NCBI RefSeq assembly: GCF_005405085.1 | Contig: NZ_BJDJ01000011.1 | Span: forward strand, 36,346-100,345 | Origin: Lactiplantibacillus daowaiensis | GTDB lineage: Bacteria > Bacillota > Bacilli > Lactobacillales > Lactobacillaceae | Direction: 5' to 3' | DNA length: 64,000 nucleotides | Shown here: positions 1 to 8,621 of the stretch, in pieces | Position numbering within the stretch: position 1 is the stretch's first letter | Layout of the letters: every line of letters begins with the position of its first letter | Position numbers and translations under genes: made by a program | Notes under the pieces: generated by a model | The model's input: only the letters and a program-made list of their open reading frames with translations | Told to the model about the DNA's origin: nothing | The model's database searches: none

Positions 1-100
1 AGTAGAATCCTTGCCATTTAACCATGCCGCGGTCATGATAAACATGATCAAAAAAGTCTTGTACTGTTTGTAGATCAAACGTGTCTTCGGGTCTACTCAT
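1..100 (-). CDS. YolD-like protein, 5' part only (runs off window)
   Basis: Only the first 33 codons are inside the window (MSRPEDTFDL... ...DRGMVKWQGFY). The DRGMxKWQGF stretch is the hallmark N-terminal motif of YolD-like proteins, which often sit beside Y-family polymerases in Firmicutes. The ATG overlaps the stop of the upstream 106-aa gene by 8 bp, which suggests translational coupling and makes it the third gene of the SOS-type operon. The role of YolD proteins is unclear; identity rests on one motif because the rest lies beyond base 1. Confidence 0.6.
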   Translation of the reverse strand, partial: MSRPEDTFDLQTVQDFFDHVYHDRGMVKWQGFY

Positions 101-413
101 AGCCATGCCGCTTTTTTTGAATCAGTTGTTGCCGCTCAGGCCAAACTTGGTCAGTGAAGCCGACGTAGTCAATGGTTAATTTAGTCAGGGTTTGTAGCTC
201 TGAGACGACGGTTTCTAAATAGGCTAAGTCATAAGTGGTGATGGTATGCAGTGGGATCGATTTGAGCCGTTGCCATTTGCGCTGATAATTGAAGAAAAAG
301 TTATAGGTCTGGCCATAGTGGTCATCGGCCACTTGTAGCCAGTAACGGGTCTGACTCACCCGCTTAAACCGTGGCTGTAGCCGGTCATTAATGACTTTGA
401 CATCTTTATTCAT
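93..413 (-). CDS. Small protein of the Y-family polymerase operon
   Basis: This 106-aa basic, aromatic-rich protein has no motif I can assign. The ATG at 413 was chosen because GGAGG lies 8 nt upstream, inside the end of the polymerase gene; two earlier ATGs (428 and 419) overlap that ribosome site. The gene overlaps the polymerase stop by 8 bp and its own stop overlaps the YolD-like ATG by 8 bp, so the three genes form one tightly coupled unit. Context suggests a DNA-damage role, perhaps as an accessory factor for the polymerase. No signal peptide or membrane segment is visible. Confidence 0.75.
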   Translation of the reverse strand: MNKDVKVINDRLQPRFKRVSQTRYWLQVADDHYGQTYNFFFNYQRKWQRLKSIPLHTITTYDLAYLETVVSELQTLTKLTIDYVGFTDQVWPERQQLIQKKRHGYE

Positions 414-1716
414 ATGCATTACCTCCATTATGTCCCCCGACTAAACTTGCCCGTTGAATGGCAGTGCCACCGGATAACAAGCTACTCGTATAGACTAATT
501 TGGTAAAACCAAACCGATCTCTGATTTGATCGACCGTGGTCGCCAATTTATCGTTACGAACTTGTTGTTCTAGTCCCGTAAATAAACTGAGTTGTTGCCC
601 TTGTTTAGCTTGTAACTTCGATAAATAAACGGCTAAATTACGGACAGCTTGTCCGTCCCAGTTTCGTTCAAAGAGATATAACAATTGCTGGGTAATCGCT
701 TGATCATTATCAGTTGGGTCTAAGCGCATCGCTTGATGACTGCCGTTTTGTTTAGTGGTTGTCTGCGTCGCAAACGACCAGCCTAATGATAGACTGATTT
801 CACCAGCTAACTGATGATGGTGGCGTAAGCGTGCCGCGACTTGTTCCCCGATTTCTTTAATGACGGTTTCCAGCTCGGTCTTATCTTGATAGTCACGTGG
901 CAAGACTTGTGAGTTACCTAAACTGGCTTCTTTGGGTAAGGTTTGTTGCGCTACTTGTGAGCGGTCGATGCCCCAAGCGACCGCAAATAACTGGGTCCCG
1001 ATGAGCCCCAAGTGTTGTTTTAATAAGTAGGGGTTCGTGTGCGCCAGCTCATACATATTATGGATACCTAGGCGGTTTAAGCGCTTGGCTGTCCGGGTCC
1101 CAATGCCCCAAACGGCTGTTAAATCGGCAATCGACCAGATTTTTTCGGGGACCGTTTCATAATGAATCTCACCGATTAAATCGTCGGTGTGTTTCGCATA
1201 TAAGTCTAAGGCAAGTTTGGCCTGGGCAGGATTATCACCAATGCCAACGGTTGTGTACAAGCCTAGTTCAGCGCGTACCGTATGTTGAATCCGCTGCGCA
1301 ACTTGTCGTGGCGTGTCGCCGAATAAATGCCAAGAATGGGTTAAATCTAAAATCGATTCATCAATCGAGTATGGCAAGAGATCACAATCAGCCACAAAAC
1401 GATTAAAAATCGCATTGATCTGTAAATTACGCTGGATATATAAGTTCATCCGTGGTGGTACGACTACTAATCGTGGATCATTTGGTAAATCACGTTGACG
1501 TGAGACATTGGCTTGCAAGTGATAAAGCCGTTTGGCCTCAGGTGACGTTGCCAGGACTAAACCGCCATTAGTATTATCAGCTTCAGACATGACTACGAGC
1601 GGTGCCTTCATCGGGTTAAAACCGCGGGCGAGACATTCGCAACTGGCATAAAATGATTTATTATCAATTAAAAAGTAAACGCCGTGCGGTTCACGACGAT
1701 AATCGAGGGTTAACAT
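406..1716 (-). CDS. Y-family DNA polymerase (UmuC/UvrX type)
   Basis: Error-prone translesion polymerase of the DinB/UmuC superfamily, 436 aa. The N-terminal palm carries FLIDNKSFYASCE (first metal-binding Asp, aromatic steric gate) and NTNGGLVLATSP; the second catalytic acidic motif is SIDESILDLT. A helix-hairpin-helix region (AVWGIGTRTAKRL) and a little-finger domain follow. The ATG at 1716 is preferred over TTG 1779 and ATG 1764 because CAGGTGA precedes it, and because a promoter with a LexA box occupies 1750-1779, which would otherwise be coding. First gene of a three-gene operon. Regulation by LexA is inferred from that site. Confidence 0.93.
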   Translation of the reverse strand: MLTLDYRREPHGVYFLIDNKSFYASCECLARGFNPMKAPLVVMSEADNTNGGLVLATSPEAKRLYHLQANVSRQRDLPNDPRLVVVPPRMNLYIQRNLQINAIFNRFVADCDLLPYSIDESILDLTHSWHLFGDTPRQVAQRIQHTVRAELGLYTTVGIGDNPAQAKLALDLYAKHTDDLIGEIHYETVPEKIWSIADLTAVWGIGTRTAKRLNRLGIHNMYELAHTNPYLLKQHLGLIGTQLFAVAWGIDRSQVAQQTLPKEASLGNSQVLPRDYQDKTELETVIKEIGEQVAARLRHHHQLAGEISLSLGWSFATQTTTKQNGSHQAMRLDPTDNDQAITQQLLYLFERNWDGQAVRNLAVYLSKLQAKQGQQLSLFTGLEQQVRNDKLATTVDQIRDRFGFTKLVYTSSLLSGGTAIQRASLVGGHNGGNAYE

Positions 1717-1749
1717 CGGCGTCACCTGCCCTTCAATGAGATTGGTTTC

Positions 1750-1779
1750 ATTATACACGAACATATGTTCTAAATGCAA
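1750..1779 (-). promoter_or_regulatory. SOS promoter with LexA box in the spacer
   Basis: On the minus strand a -35 TTGCAT (1774-1779) and a perfect -10 TATAAT (1750-1755) are 18 bp apart. The spacer holds the perfect palindrome GAACATATGTTC (1759-1770), flanked by A and G, almost identical to the Gram-positive LexA/DinR consensus CGAACATATGTTCG. A repressor there would block polymerase directly. The site also decides the start codon of the polymerase gene. Confidence 0.88.
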
Positions 1780-1797
1780 CTTAAAACCAGCTACTTA

Positions 1798-1935
1798 TTA
1801 ACAGCAAATATCATAATGAGACCGTTTCTCTGATAGAAAATGAATACAGGCAACACCTAAAATCATCGTGACCAGCCCAATAAGGCGTATGACGGTAACT
1901 CGATTGATCCCCGATGTAAGCAAGTAAAAAAGGCA
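1798..1935 (-). pseudogene. Possible C-terminal relic of a DMT/DUF606-like membrane protein
   Basis: The minus strand is open from 1968 down to the TAA at 1798-1800 without a credible start. It reads SGINRVTVIRLIGLVTMILG and then VACIHFLSEK, a hydrophobic helix like the last transmembrane segment of DMT-type transporters (DUF606/YdcZ end with R-x-x-G-hydrophobic-GV). No upstream part of such a gene remains; the sequence before it is AT-rich. It fills most of the 376-bp gap between the polymerase and EAL genes. Chance resemblance is possible. Confidence 0.3.
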
Positions 1936-2011
1936 TTGTATAGTAATTGTATATACGTAATTACGATGCTAATTCAAGGTCGTTTTTGCCCAATATGAGG
2001 CCGTTTACTAA

Positions 2012-2040
2012 TTGAAATCGTCATAACAAAAGCCTATACT
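2012..2040 (+). promoter_or_regulatory. Promoter of the EAL/exopolysaccharide operon
   Basis: TTGAAA at 2012-2017 and TATACT at 2035-2040 are separated by 17 bp, 53 bp before the ATG at 2093. It is the only strong promoter match in the gap upstream of the operon. Confidence 0.65.
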
Positions 2041-2092
2041 TTAATTAATTTTTGACTATTAATATCGTAACTGCTGATGGTGAGGATTTGAT

Positions 2093-2947
2093 ATGATGGA
2101 TTTAGCACGCTTAGAAAGCGCTTTATTATGGGCAACTTTAGTGATGGCACTCATCTTTTTGGTTACAATTATTGGCTATTACTGGTATTCGCGTAAAAGT
2201 ACTAATAATTATCTAGAAAATGATGCCATTGAACTGCGTTATTTCATCCAAAAACAGGTCGATTATCACGGTCAAGTAACCGGTTATGAATGTTTATTGC
2301 GACAACATAATCCAGATGGCTCGTGGTCATTGCCAAAAGCGTTAGATTCGTTGCCGTTGCAGCGGGTTATTTTTTTATTGGATGATACCTTTAAGGCGTT
2401 ACCAACCGAACCAATCACCCTATCGATTAATTTGGAATATGATCAAATTATCAATCCGGATTTTCGTTATTTTGTGCGGTGGGCGATTTCACGCATTGAA
2501 CCGATGCATTTAGCGATTGAGTATACCCCACAGTTTCAGCCGGATCGGATTAATAAGCGCCTCTTTCGTCGCCGCATTCGTGAGGCTCGACGATATGGGA
2601 TGACCTTTGGCATTGATAACGTGGGTTCAGATTTAGCTAATTTAAAAGACATTGAATGGATGTTGACTGATATTGATTCATTAAAGTGTTCAATGCGTAG
2701 TTTTCGCAAGGATGACCCTTCGATTTGGTTAGATCTGAATTTGCAGTTTTGGAATAAATTGTCGAAAGACAATCATATTGCGTTGATCTTAATGGGTGTC
2801 GAAGATGCGGCCGATGAAAAATTGGCGGAACAGTTACAGATTGGTATTCGCCAAGGTTACTTATTTGGCCGCCCAATCGATCCTGATGCACCGGTCATGG
2901 CGACTAGAAAGCGAGATACAAATGAAAACAACCAAGACGACGCCTGA
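2093..2947 (+). CDS. Membrane-anchored degenerate EAL-domain protein
   Basis: 284 aa: one N-terminal transmembrane helix (about residues 12-32), then an EAL domain (about 45-265). Conserved positions present: ECLLR (for EALLR), the Asn of SINLE, the Glu of IEYTP, the Lys of LKCS and QGYLFGRP. The DDFG motif is changed to DNVG, and the Glu of the usual AEGVE motif is Met (LMGVED), so metal-dependent c-di-GMP hydrolysis is doubtful. A c-di-GMP-binding or protein-interaction role is more likely. The downstream PgaC-like synthase suggests it tunes polysaccharide synthesis. GAGG precedes the ATG. The next gene overlaps its 3' end by 26 bp. Confidence 0.85.
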   Translation: MMDLARLESALLWATLVMALIFLVTIIGYYWYSRKSTNNYLENDAIELRYFIQKQVDYHGQVTGYECLLRQHNPDGSWSLPKALDSLPLQRVIFLLDDTFKALPTEPITLSINLEYDQIINPDFRYFVRWAISRIEPMHLAIEYTPQFQPDRINKRLFRRRIREARRYGMTFGIDNVGSDLANLKDIEWMLTDIDSLKCSMRSFRKDDPSIWLDLNLQFWNKLSKDNHIALILMGVEDAADEKLAEQLQIGIRQGYLFGRPIDPDAPVMATRKRDTNENNQDDA

Positions 2948-3452
2948 TGCTGAAACTGCTAAGGCACGGCAACAACTTTATACGGATGCGTATTTTGAGC
3001 ATGGTCACTGGGGACTAAAAATTTGGCAAACCTTTGTCGGCCTGATCGGTTGGATTGCGGTGATTATTCCGATCATGACGACGGTACTCTCATTTTGGTC
3101 GCTTTACGATCGCCGCATTCCACGTGTTTGGGCCTATCATGAAGGTATTTTTGAAATTAAATTTATCGGCATTATTTTGTTGTTTGCCTTTGTCGCCACG
3201 TCGTTGTTTGCGGTGACCATGACAATCATTCAAAATCGCAAGCGTGACCGGCTGGTTGAGCAATGGCCAACCTACAACCCAATCAATCAAAAGAAAAGGC
3301 AACAGGCTTTAGCCCAATTTATGGATGACCGTTTTGGGGATGCTGATTTTCGCGAGCACACGCGGTATTATCAAGTGAAGCCAGCCCAAAATTTGGATAC
3401 TGACCAAATTCAGCGCTTGTATGATGACCATGATATTAATGATTTAGATTAA
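2922..3452 (+). CDS. Two-TM protein of the exopolysaccharide operon (PgaD-like position)
   Basis: 176 aa with two transmembrane helices (about residues 28-50 and 74-98) and a charged cytoplasmic C-terminus. Size, topology and position directly before a PgaC-like glycosyltransferase resemble PgaD, the small c-di-GMP-responsive subunit of the poly-GlcNAc synthase, but sequence similarity cannot be judged here. Start 2922 lies inside the EAL gene with only a weak purine-rich site (AAGCGAG), consistent with coupled translation. The glycosyltransferase begins 13 bp after its stop. Confidence 0.7.
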   Translation: MKTTKTTPDAETAKARQQLYTDAYFEHGHWGLKIWQTFVGLIGWIAVIIPIMTTVLSFWSLYDRRIPRVWAYHEGIFEIKFIGIILLFAFVATSLFAVTMTIIQNRKRDRLVEQWPTYNPINQKKRQQALAQFMDDRFGDADFREHTRYYQVKPAQNLDTDQIQRLYDDHDINDLD

Positions 3453-3465
3453 CGAGGATGCGCTG

Positions 3466-4794
3466 ATGACGAATCTATTTATCGATCATATTTTAGCGGC
3501 AACATGGACGCAAACGTTGCTGAATATTTTTTTATTGATTCTTTGTTTATATCCAGTCGTCGGGTCCTTCTTTTGGTTTGCCGGGGCCCTGTCGTATCGC
3601 TTTTTGAAAACCAATAAACGTGATAATGACTGGCAAGTGATTCCACCGGATAAACAACCGATGATTACGATTATGATTCCAGCACATAATGAAGAAATCA
3701 TGATTGAAGAAACGATTACTTACTTATTCACGGCTCTAAATTATGATAATTTTGAAGTGTTGGTCATGAACGATGGCTCGACTGATGAGACCGCCGCAAT
3801 TATTAAACGTCTACAAGCGACCTATCCACGGCTACGGACGATTGATATTGTTGAAAATAAAGGTAAGGCGCATGCTTTTAATATTGGGATGTATTTTGCT
3901 AAGGGCGACTACATTCTAAGTAATGATGCTGATACGATTCCCGAAAAAGATGCGCTGATGAAATACATGAACTTTTTTATGCATGATCGTGATATGAATA
4001 CTTCTGCAGTCACGGCGAATATGGACGTTCAAAATCGAACGAAGTTATTAGGTAAATCACAGACGGTGGAATTTTCAAGTATCGTTGGCGTGATAAAACG
4101 TAGTCAAACCTCGATCAATGATTCGATGTATGCTTACAGTGGTGCCAACACCCTATATAAGAAGTCATTTTTAATTGATGTTGGTGGGTTTCGCCAAAAC
4201 CGGGCGACTGAAGATATCAGTATTGCTTGGGACCATCAAATGGTTGGTGCGGTGCCGCGCTTTGCCCCCAACATTGTCTTTCATATGAATGTGCCGGAAA
4301 CGATTCATGAGTTATATAAGCAACGCAAACGGTGGGCACAAGGTGGAACGGAAGTCTGGTTGACCAATATTAAGAAGTTCCTTTGCCACCCGATTCAACG
4401 CCGGTATCAACTTTCGATGTTTGTTGATTCGACTTTGTCGATCATTTGGTCGTTTTTCTTCCTAATTACATCGGTGATGTTTTTAATCTTAATGGGCTAT
4501 TTCTTGATAACCGGCAATTATGAACGCGTCTTTCACGGGCTGATGATTTCATTTGTCTTCGTGACGTTTGAAATGTTAGCTGGTTTTATGCAGCTGCTGG
4601 CTGCATTGCTGTTGGATCATCGTGGTGCCAAATTAAAGTATTGGTTTTTTGCACCACTATATATGTTGTTTTATTGGATGATCAATCCGATTACGGTCGT
4701 GATGACCTTTATTCCTGCTTTAAAAACCATCTTAGGTTTCGGTTCGGGCACTTGGCGTAGCCCTGAACGCAAATCACTGCAAAATAAAAAGTAA
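3466..4794 (+). CDS. Family 2 processive glycosyltransferase (PgaC/IcaA-like)
   Basis: 442-aa membrane synthase. An N-terminal TM (about 15-42) precedes a GT-A domain with IPAHNEE, the UDP-binding VMNDGST, the DxD-type SNDADT, the catalytic TED (NRATEDIS) and the processivity motif QRKRW. Three to four C-terminal TM helices follow. This order is that of PgaC/IcaA and related polysaccharide synthases that polymerise and export beta-linked sugars. No deacetylase (IcaB/PgaB) or outer-export gene follows, so the polymer may be unmodified. GAGG lies 8 nt upstream of the ATG and a strong terminator closes the operon. Confidence 0.85.
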   Translation: MTNLFIDHILAATWTQTLLNIFLLILCLYPVVGSFFWFAGALSYRFLKTNKRDNDWQVIPPDKQPMITIMIPAHNEEIMIEETITYLFTALNYDNFEVLVMNDGSTDETAAIIKRLQATYPRLRTIDIVENKGKAHAFNIGMYFAKGDYILSNDADTIPEKDALMKYMNFFMHDRDMNTSAVTANMDVQNRTKLLGKSQTVEFSSIVGVIKRSQTSINDSMYAYSGANTLYKKSFLIDVGGFRQNRATEDISIAWDHQMVGAVPRFAPNIVFHMNVPETIHELYKQRKRWAQGGTEVWLTNIKKFLCHPIQRRYQLSMFVDSTLSIIWSFFFLITSVMFLILMGYFLITGNYERVFHGLMISFVFVTFEMLAGFMQLLAALLLDHRGAKLKYWFFAPLYMLFYWMINPITVVMTFIPALKTILGFGSGTWRSPERKSLQNKK

Positions 4795-4819
4795 CGGTCA
4801 AGCAATCGTTACTTTTTTT
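4790..4819 (+). terminator. Terminator of the EAL-PgaC operon
   Basis: Stem AGTAACG / CGTTACT with a 10-nt loop and a run of T, starting at the last codon of the synthase. Confidence 0.85.
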
Positions 4820-5072
4820 GTGCAATGATTTAAGTTGTTGATGTAACGCATTTTGCATATGGCAAAACTCCTTATTTATATGTAGTTTGTCATACAATCA
4901 AGTGAGGCCATTAAGGTGCTAATCATAAGGAAAACCTTAATTTTGCTATGACCAATTAATTTTGTGATGACTAGCCTATTTTCCCGTTATTTCGCGGTAA
5001 ACTAGTCGTTTTACCAGCGTTTCGTTGGTGAAATTGCTATACTAATACTTAAGGAATCTGACAGAATGGTGT

Positions 5073-6431
5073 GTGACGCATTTGAATAAATTACGAAGTA
5101 CCTTTTTAGACTTTTCGATTGCCACGTTGAATTTTTTGGCTAACATCGGCATTATGTTACCTTACGTGTTGATCTTGTTTAAATATAAAGAAACCCAGAG
5201 TGTCAATTACTTAGTGGCCATCGTTGTTTTTTACGTGGCGCGCGCGGCCAGTATCTTTTCGACCAAACGGCTGAATTTAAAATCTAGCACGTATTTGTTG
5301 ATGTGTTTGTGGTTAGGGATGTTCGGTAGCGTGATCTATAGTGTGACTAGCAACTTATGGTGGCTCGTTGCGGGGGCCTTATGTCTCGGTTATACGTCTG
5401 CGAATATTTGGCCTTACTTCTTAACGATTAAATTACATTTAACAACTAGTACGGATTTTAAGTTAAAACGGTTATATTGGGTCATCTTCTTAGTTTTAGG
5501 GTCGCTATTTATCGTTGATTTTATGTTCGACTTACAGTATCGCTTGGCTTTTGTTTTACTAGCAATCTTGTTTGTCCTGGCGTTACCGGCAGGCCGCTTA
5601 CTGGATCAATTCTCACTGGCTTTTTACAATCACCAGACTAAGCCTGAACGGACGCCAATCAAAGTTTGGCGCGTGTTGCTCTTTATTATCTTATTTGGGG
5701 CAATGGCTTTATTAACGCTATTACGAAAAGCCACCCTCAGCATCGCCCTACCATATGTCTTAGGGGTCATCGTGATTGCAATCGTCGTTTTGAACATTGA
5801 GCTAGCAGCTGATTGGAAAGCAATGCCGGCGAATAAACTACGAATCGTTAACCGGGGCTTTCTCATTAGTTTTGTGCTCCTGTTCAACAGTTTCTTTGCT
5901 TACTTTGTTTTAGGCAAAACGGGAATGTATTTAGCATTTGCATTTTATTTGATTGGTTTTGAAGGTGGTAGCCCACTATATCATCTAGTGGCCCATCACC
6001 AAGAGGCCTTGGCGAAACGTTACGCGCAAATTGGTTTAGTCGTCGGGCACGTCTTAGTGTTGACCACGATTCCAGTGCTTTATAGTCTGGGCTTGATTTT
6101 AATCGCCCTATACGTCGGTTATGAGAATCCGGCCATTAATACGAGCGTTTATACGGCCGATGAAAATGATCCTGACTTGGCGATTATTAATAAATATCGT
6201 TTCTCGACTTATGGCGGGTTGTTGTGTCAATTACTATTCTTTGGGTTATTAGTGACCGTAAGTGTCTTGAATCATTTGAACTTGATGGCCTTCTTTAACC
6301 CTTCGACGGCGACCCATGTCAGTGTTTACTTACACGGGATGGCTTGGCCGTTGACCGGGTTATCGTTCATCGTCTCAATGGTGACGATTTATAGTCAAAA
6401 ACATCATATTTCTGCTTCTAAAGCGGCCTAG
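5073..6431 (+). CDS. Multi-spanning membrane protein, MFS-like transporter
   Basis: 452 aa with about 12 predicted transmembrane helices and short loops, as in major facilitator transporters; I see no motif that indicates a substrate. Start is uncertain: GTG 5073 gives the longest frame, TTG 5082 is an alternative, and neither has a textbook ribosome site (AAGGA lies at 5051-5055). A tiny 7-codon ORF (ATG 5066) overlaps the start and fits AAGGA better. The gene is 33 bp upstream of the lactate-permease homologue on the same strand with no terminator between them, so they may be co-transcribed. Confidence 0.75.
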   Translation: MTHLNKLRSTFLDFSIATLNFLANIGIMLPYVLILFKYKETQSVNYLVAIVVFYVARAASIFSTKRLNLKSSTYLLMCLWLGMFGSVIYSVTSNLWWLVAGALCLGYTSANIWPYFLTIKLHLTTSTDFKLKRLYWVIFLVLGSLFIVDFMFDLQYRLAFVLLAILFVLALPAGRLLDQFSLAFYNHQTKPERTPIKVWRVLLFIILFGAMALLTLLRKATLSIALPYVLGVIVIAIVVLNIELAADWKAMPANKLRIVNRGFLISFVLLFNSFFAYFVLGKTGMYLAFAFYLIGFEGGSPLYHLVAHHQEALAKRYAQIGLVVGHVLVLTTIPVLYSLGLILIALYVGYENPAINTSVYTADENDPDLAIINKYRFSTYGGLLCQLLFFGLLVTVSVLNHLNLMAFFNPSTATHVSVYLHGMAWPLTGLSFIVSMVTIYSQKHHISASKAA

Positions 6432-6464
6432 TGTCGTTATGGCAAATTAAAGGAGGTTGGGTGC

Positions 6465-8069
6465 ATGATTTTAGTGGCTTTAGCTGCTATTATTTTACCG
6501 TTAGTTTTATTAGGTGGTCTGAATTTACCGGCGACCCGCGGGATGAGTATTAGTGCCGTTGTCGTGGTGATTTTAAGTTACTTTTTCTGGCACTTATCGC
6601 CCGCTGTGATCGGGGCTTCAGTGTTACAGTCGTTGCATAAGGCGTTACCAATTTTGTGGATTTTATTTGGCGCCCTATTAATGTTAAATAGTTTACGAGC
6701 GACTGGTGCAATTGATCGTATCAATCAAGGTTTTCAAGCTTTGTCAGCTGATATGCGGTTACAAGTGGTTTTAGTGGCTTTCCTATTTGGTGGTCTGATT
6801 GAAGGGGTCTCTGGCTTTGGGACACCGGCAATGGTGACGGCCCCGCTATTAATTGCGTTAGGATTCACCCCGATGGCGGCAGTCATTTTGGCACTAGTTG
6901 CGGATTCAACGCCAGCCGCGTTTGGCGCCGTTGGGACCCCGTTAACGGTTGGGTTAAGTAACGTCACGGAAAAAACGGATTTACTTAATTTGATTGGCCA
7001 ACGGGTCACCCAGCTCGACTTGTTTGTTGGCGCCCTAATGCCGGCCTTATTGATCTTTATTTTGATTTGGAGCTTTGGCCCCAAAACGCGCCGTTGGCAA
7101 CAGTGGTTGGCAGTTTTACCGTGGGCCCTGCTGATTGGGTTTGTGTATAGTATTACGGCATTATTAACAGCGGCGTTGATCAGTTATGAATTTGTCTCGA
7201 TTATTGCCCCTTTCATTACACTGATCGTGGCGATCGTGAGTTTACGTTATCACTGGTTGTTACCTAAATCAGTCCAAGCACAGCCGTGGCAGACCGAATC
7301 AGTGGCGGCGGCAACGCCTAAGGACCCGACGGCTACGACGCCCAAAATGTCCTTATTAACGGCCTGGGCACCATATTTGATTGTGGTGGTCTTGTTATTA
7401 GCCACCCGAGTGTGGCAGCCATTAAAGACCTGGCTAACGACCTATGTGAACTTATCATGGACCCAAATTATGGGTTTTAAAACGATCAGTTCAGATTGGG
7501 AATTCTTATACTCCCCCGGCACCCTTTTGACCGTTGCCGATTTAATTGGCCTCTTGATTCAAGCACGGTCATTAAAGCCGGCCTGGCCAACAGCTAAAAA
7601 AGTGGTTGGTTCCATGGGTAATACCGCGATTGCGTTAGTTGTAACGTTGATTTTAGTGCAAGTCTTTACCAACTCTGGTTTAAATAGTGGTAACTTACCA
7701 AGCATGCCGATGTACATTGCCAAATTTGTGGCGAAATACTTGGCGGGAATTTGGATTATCATTGCCCCATTCTTAGGTGAATTAGGGTCGTTTGTGACTG
7801 GCAGCACGACTGTTTCAACCTTAACCTTTGGCCAGATCCAAGCCGATATTGCGGCGAACGCGCATTTGAGTGAATCGGTCGTCTTGGCAGCCCAATTGAT
7901 TGGGGCGGCGGCTGGGAATATGATTTGTGTGCATAATATCGTTGCAGTAAGTTCAGTCGTCGGCCTGGATGGTCAGGAAGGCACGATCTTGCGCCAGACG
8001 ATTTTACCTGCTTTAGCCTATGCCGCTTTGATTGGTGTGGCTGGTTTGGTACTCGCTAATTTAATCTAA
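6465..8069 (+). CDS. L-lactate permease family transporter (LctP/LldP)
   Basis: 534-aa integral membrane protein with some 12-14 hydrophobic helices. The conserved family stretch GLIEGVSGFGTPAMVTAPL and the downstream VADSTPAAFGAVGTPL are diagnostic of lactate/glycolate:proton symporters. In lactobacilli these move lactate or related 2-hydroxy acids across the membrane; direction and exact substrate cannot be read from sequence. AAAGGAGG precedes the ATG by 8 nt. A perfect terminator follows directly. Confidence 0.92.
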   Translation: MILVALAAIILPLVLLGGLNLPATRGMSISAVVVVILSYFFWHLSPAVIGASVLQSLHKALPILWILFGALLMLNSLRATGAIDRINQGFQALSADMRLQVVLVAFLFGGLIEGVSGFGTPAMVTAPLLIALGFTPMAAVILALVADSTPAAFGAVGTPLTVGLSNVTEKTDLLNLIGQRVTQLDLFVGALMPALLIFILIWSFGPKTRRWQQWLAVLPWALLIGFVYSITALLTAALISYEFVSIIAPFITLIVAIVSLRYHWLLPKSVQAQPWQTESVAAATPKDPTATTPKMSLLTAWAPYLIVVVLLLATRVWQPLKTWLTTYVNLSWTQIMGFKTISSDWEFLYSPGTLLTVADLIGLLIQARSLKPAWPTAKKVVGSMGNTAIALVVTLILVQVFTNSGLNSGNLPSMPMYIAKFVAKYLAGIWIIIAPFLGELGSFVTGSTTVSTLTFGQIQADIAANAHLSESVVLAAQLIGAAAGNMICVHNIVAVSSVVGLDGQEGTILRQTILPALAYAALIGVAGLVLANLI

Positions 8070-8079
8070 TTAAGTTGTA

Positions 8080-8124
8080 AAGGCAGTCACTACCCCGAAG
8101 CTAGCGGTAGCGACTGCCTTTTTT
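8080..8124 (+). terminator. Terminator after lactate permease homologue
   Basis: Stem AAGGCAGTC / GACTGCCTT, extended by CTACC / GGTAG after one mismatch, followed by T4. Confidence 0.85.
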
Positions 8125-8227
8125 GTTAATTGGTGAATAGCCGAAACTAAGACCTGCAAAAAGCCCGTGAATCAGCTAAAATAGAAATAGCGTTAAGTCG
8201 AAACAATCAAGGATGGAAGGTGTCTCG

Positions 8228-8569
8228 ATGCAAGTCTTTTTAGTCCCCGATATTCGTTTAGCTGACCGGGTCGTTGGACCGACTGCTGATCAGGAAGCGA
8301 ATCAAGCGTTATTTCGTCGCTATGCTAGTCGCTTGCAAGCACAACTAGGCATTGGGTTTCAAGTCTATGTTGACCAAAGCGAAGGCTATGACTTATTGAA
8401 TGCGACTGAATACGATACGGATACATGTTGGGTCTTAGCCGATGCGGCTTATCAAGCGTTAACAACGGCGATACTGGCCCATCATCGAATTATTGCTTTA
8501 CCGGATCAAGCGGTCGTTTTAAAAGACACGCAACCGGTTTTAGCCCAGTTAAAACCACCGGTCAATTAA
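8228..8569 (+). CDS. Hypothetical 113-aa protein
   Basis: Soluble, acidic protein with no membrane helix or recognised motif (starts MQVFLVPDIRLADRV, ends QLKPPVN). The ATG at 8228 is chosen over 8213 because GGAAGGTG lies just before it. It has its own gap upstream (a TAAAAT -10-like box near 8179) and a shared terminator after it, so it looks monocistronic. Codon use resembles its neighbours. I cannot propose a function. Confidence 0.7.
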   Translation: MQVFLVPDIRLADRVVGPTADQEANQALFRRYASRLQAQLGIGFQVYVDQSEGYDLLNATEYDTDTCWVLADAAYQALTTAILAHHRIIALPDQAVVLKDTQPVLAQLKPPVN

Positions 8570-8609
8570 AAAGCGTCTACCAAGTATATTTACTTGGCAG
8601 GCGCTTTTT
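8568..8609. terminator. Bidirectional terminator
   Basis: Near-perfect 19-bp stem (AAAAAGCG ... CGCTTTTT) with a 4-nt loop between convergent genes, with A/T runs on both sides. Confidence 0.9.
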
Positions 8610-8621
8610 AACTTAGTGCGA

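Noticed and set aside
5066..5089. Seven-codon leader ORF overlapping the MFS-like start
   Set aside because: It fits AAGGA better than the main start, but is too short to support as a gene; mentioned only in the start-site note.
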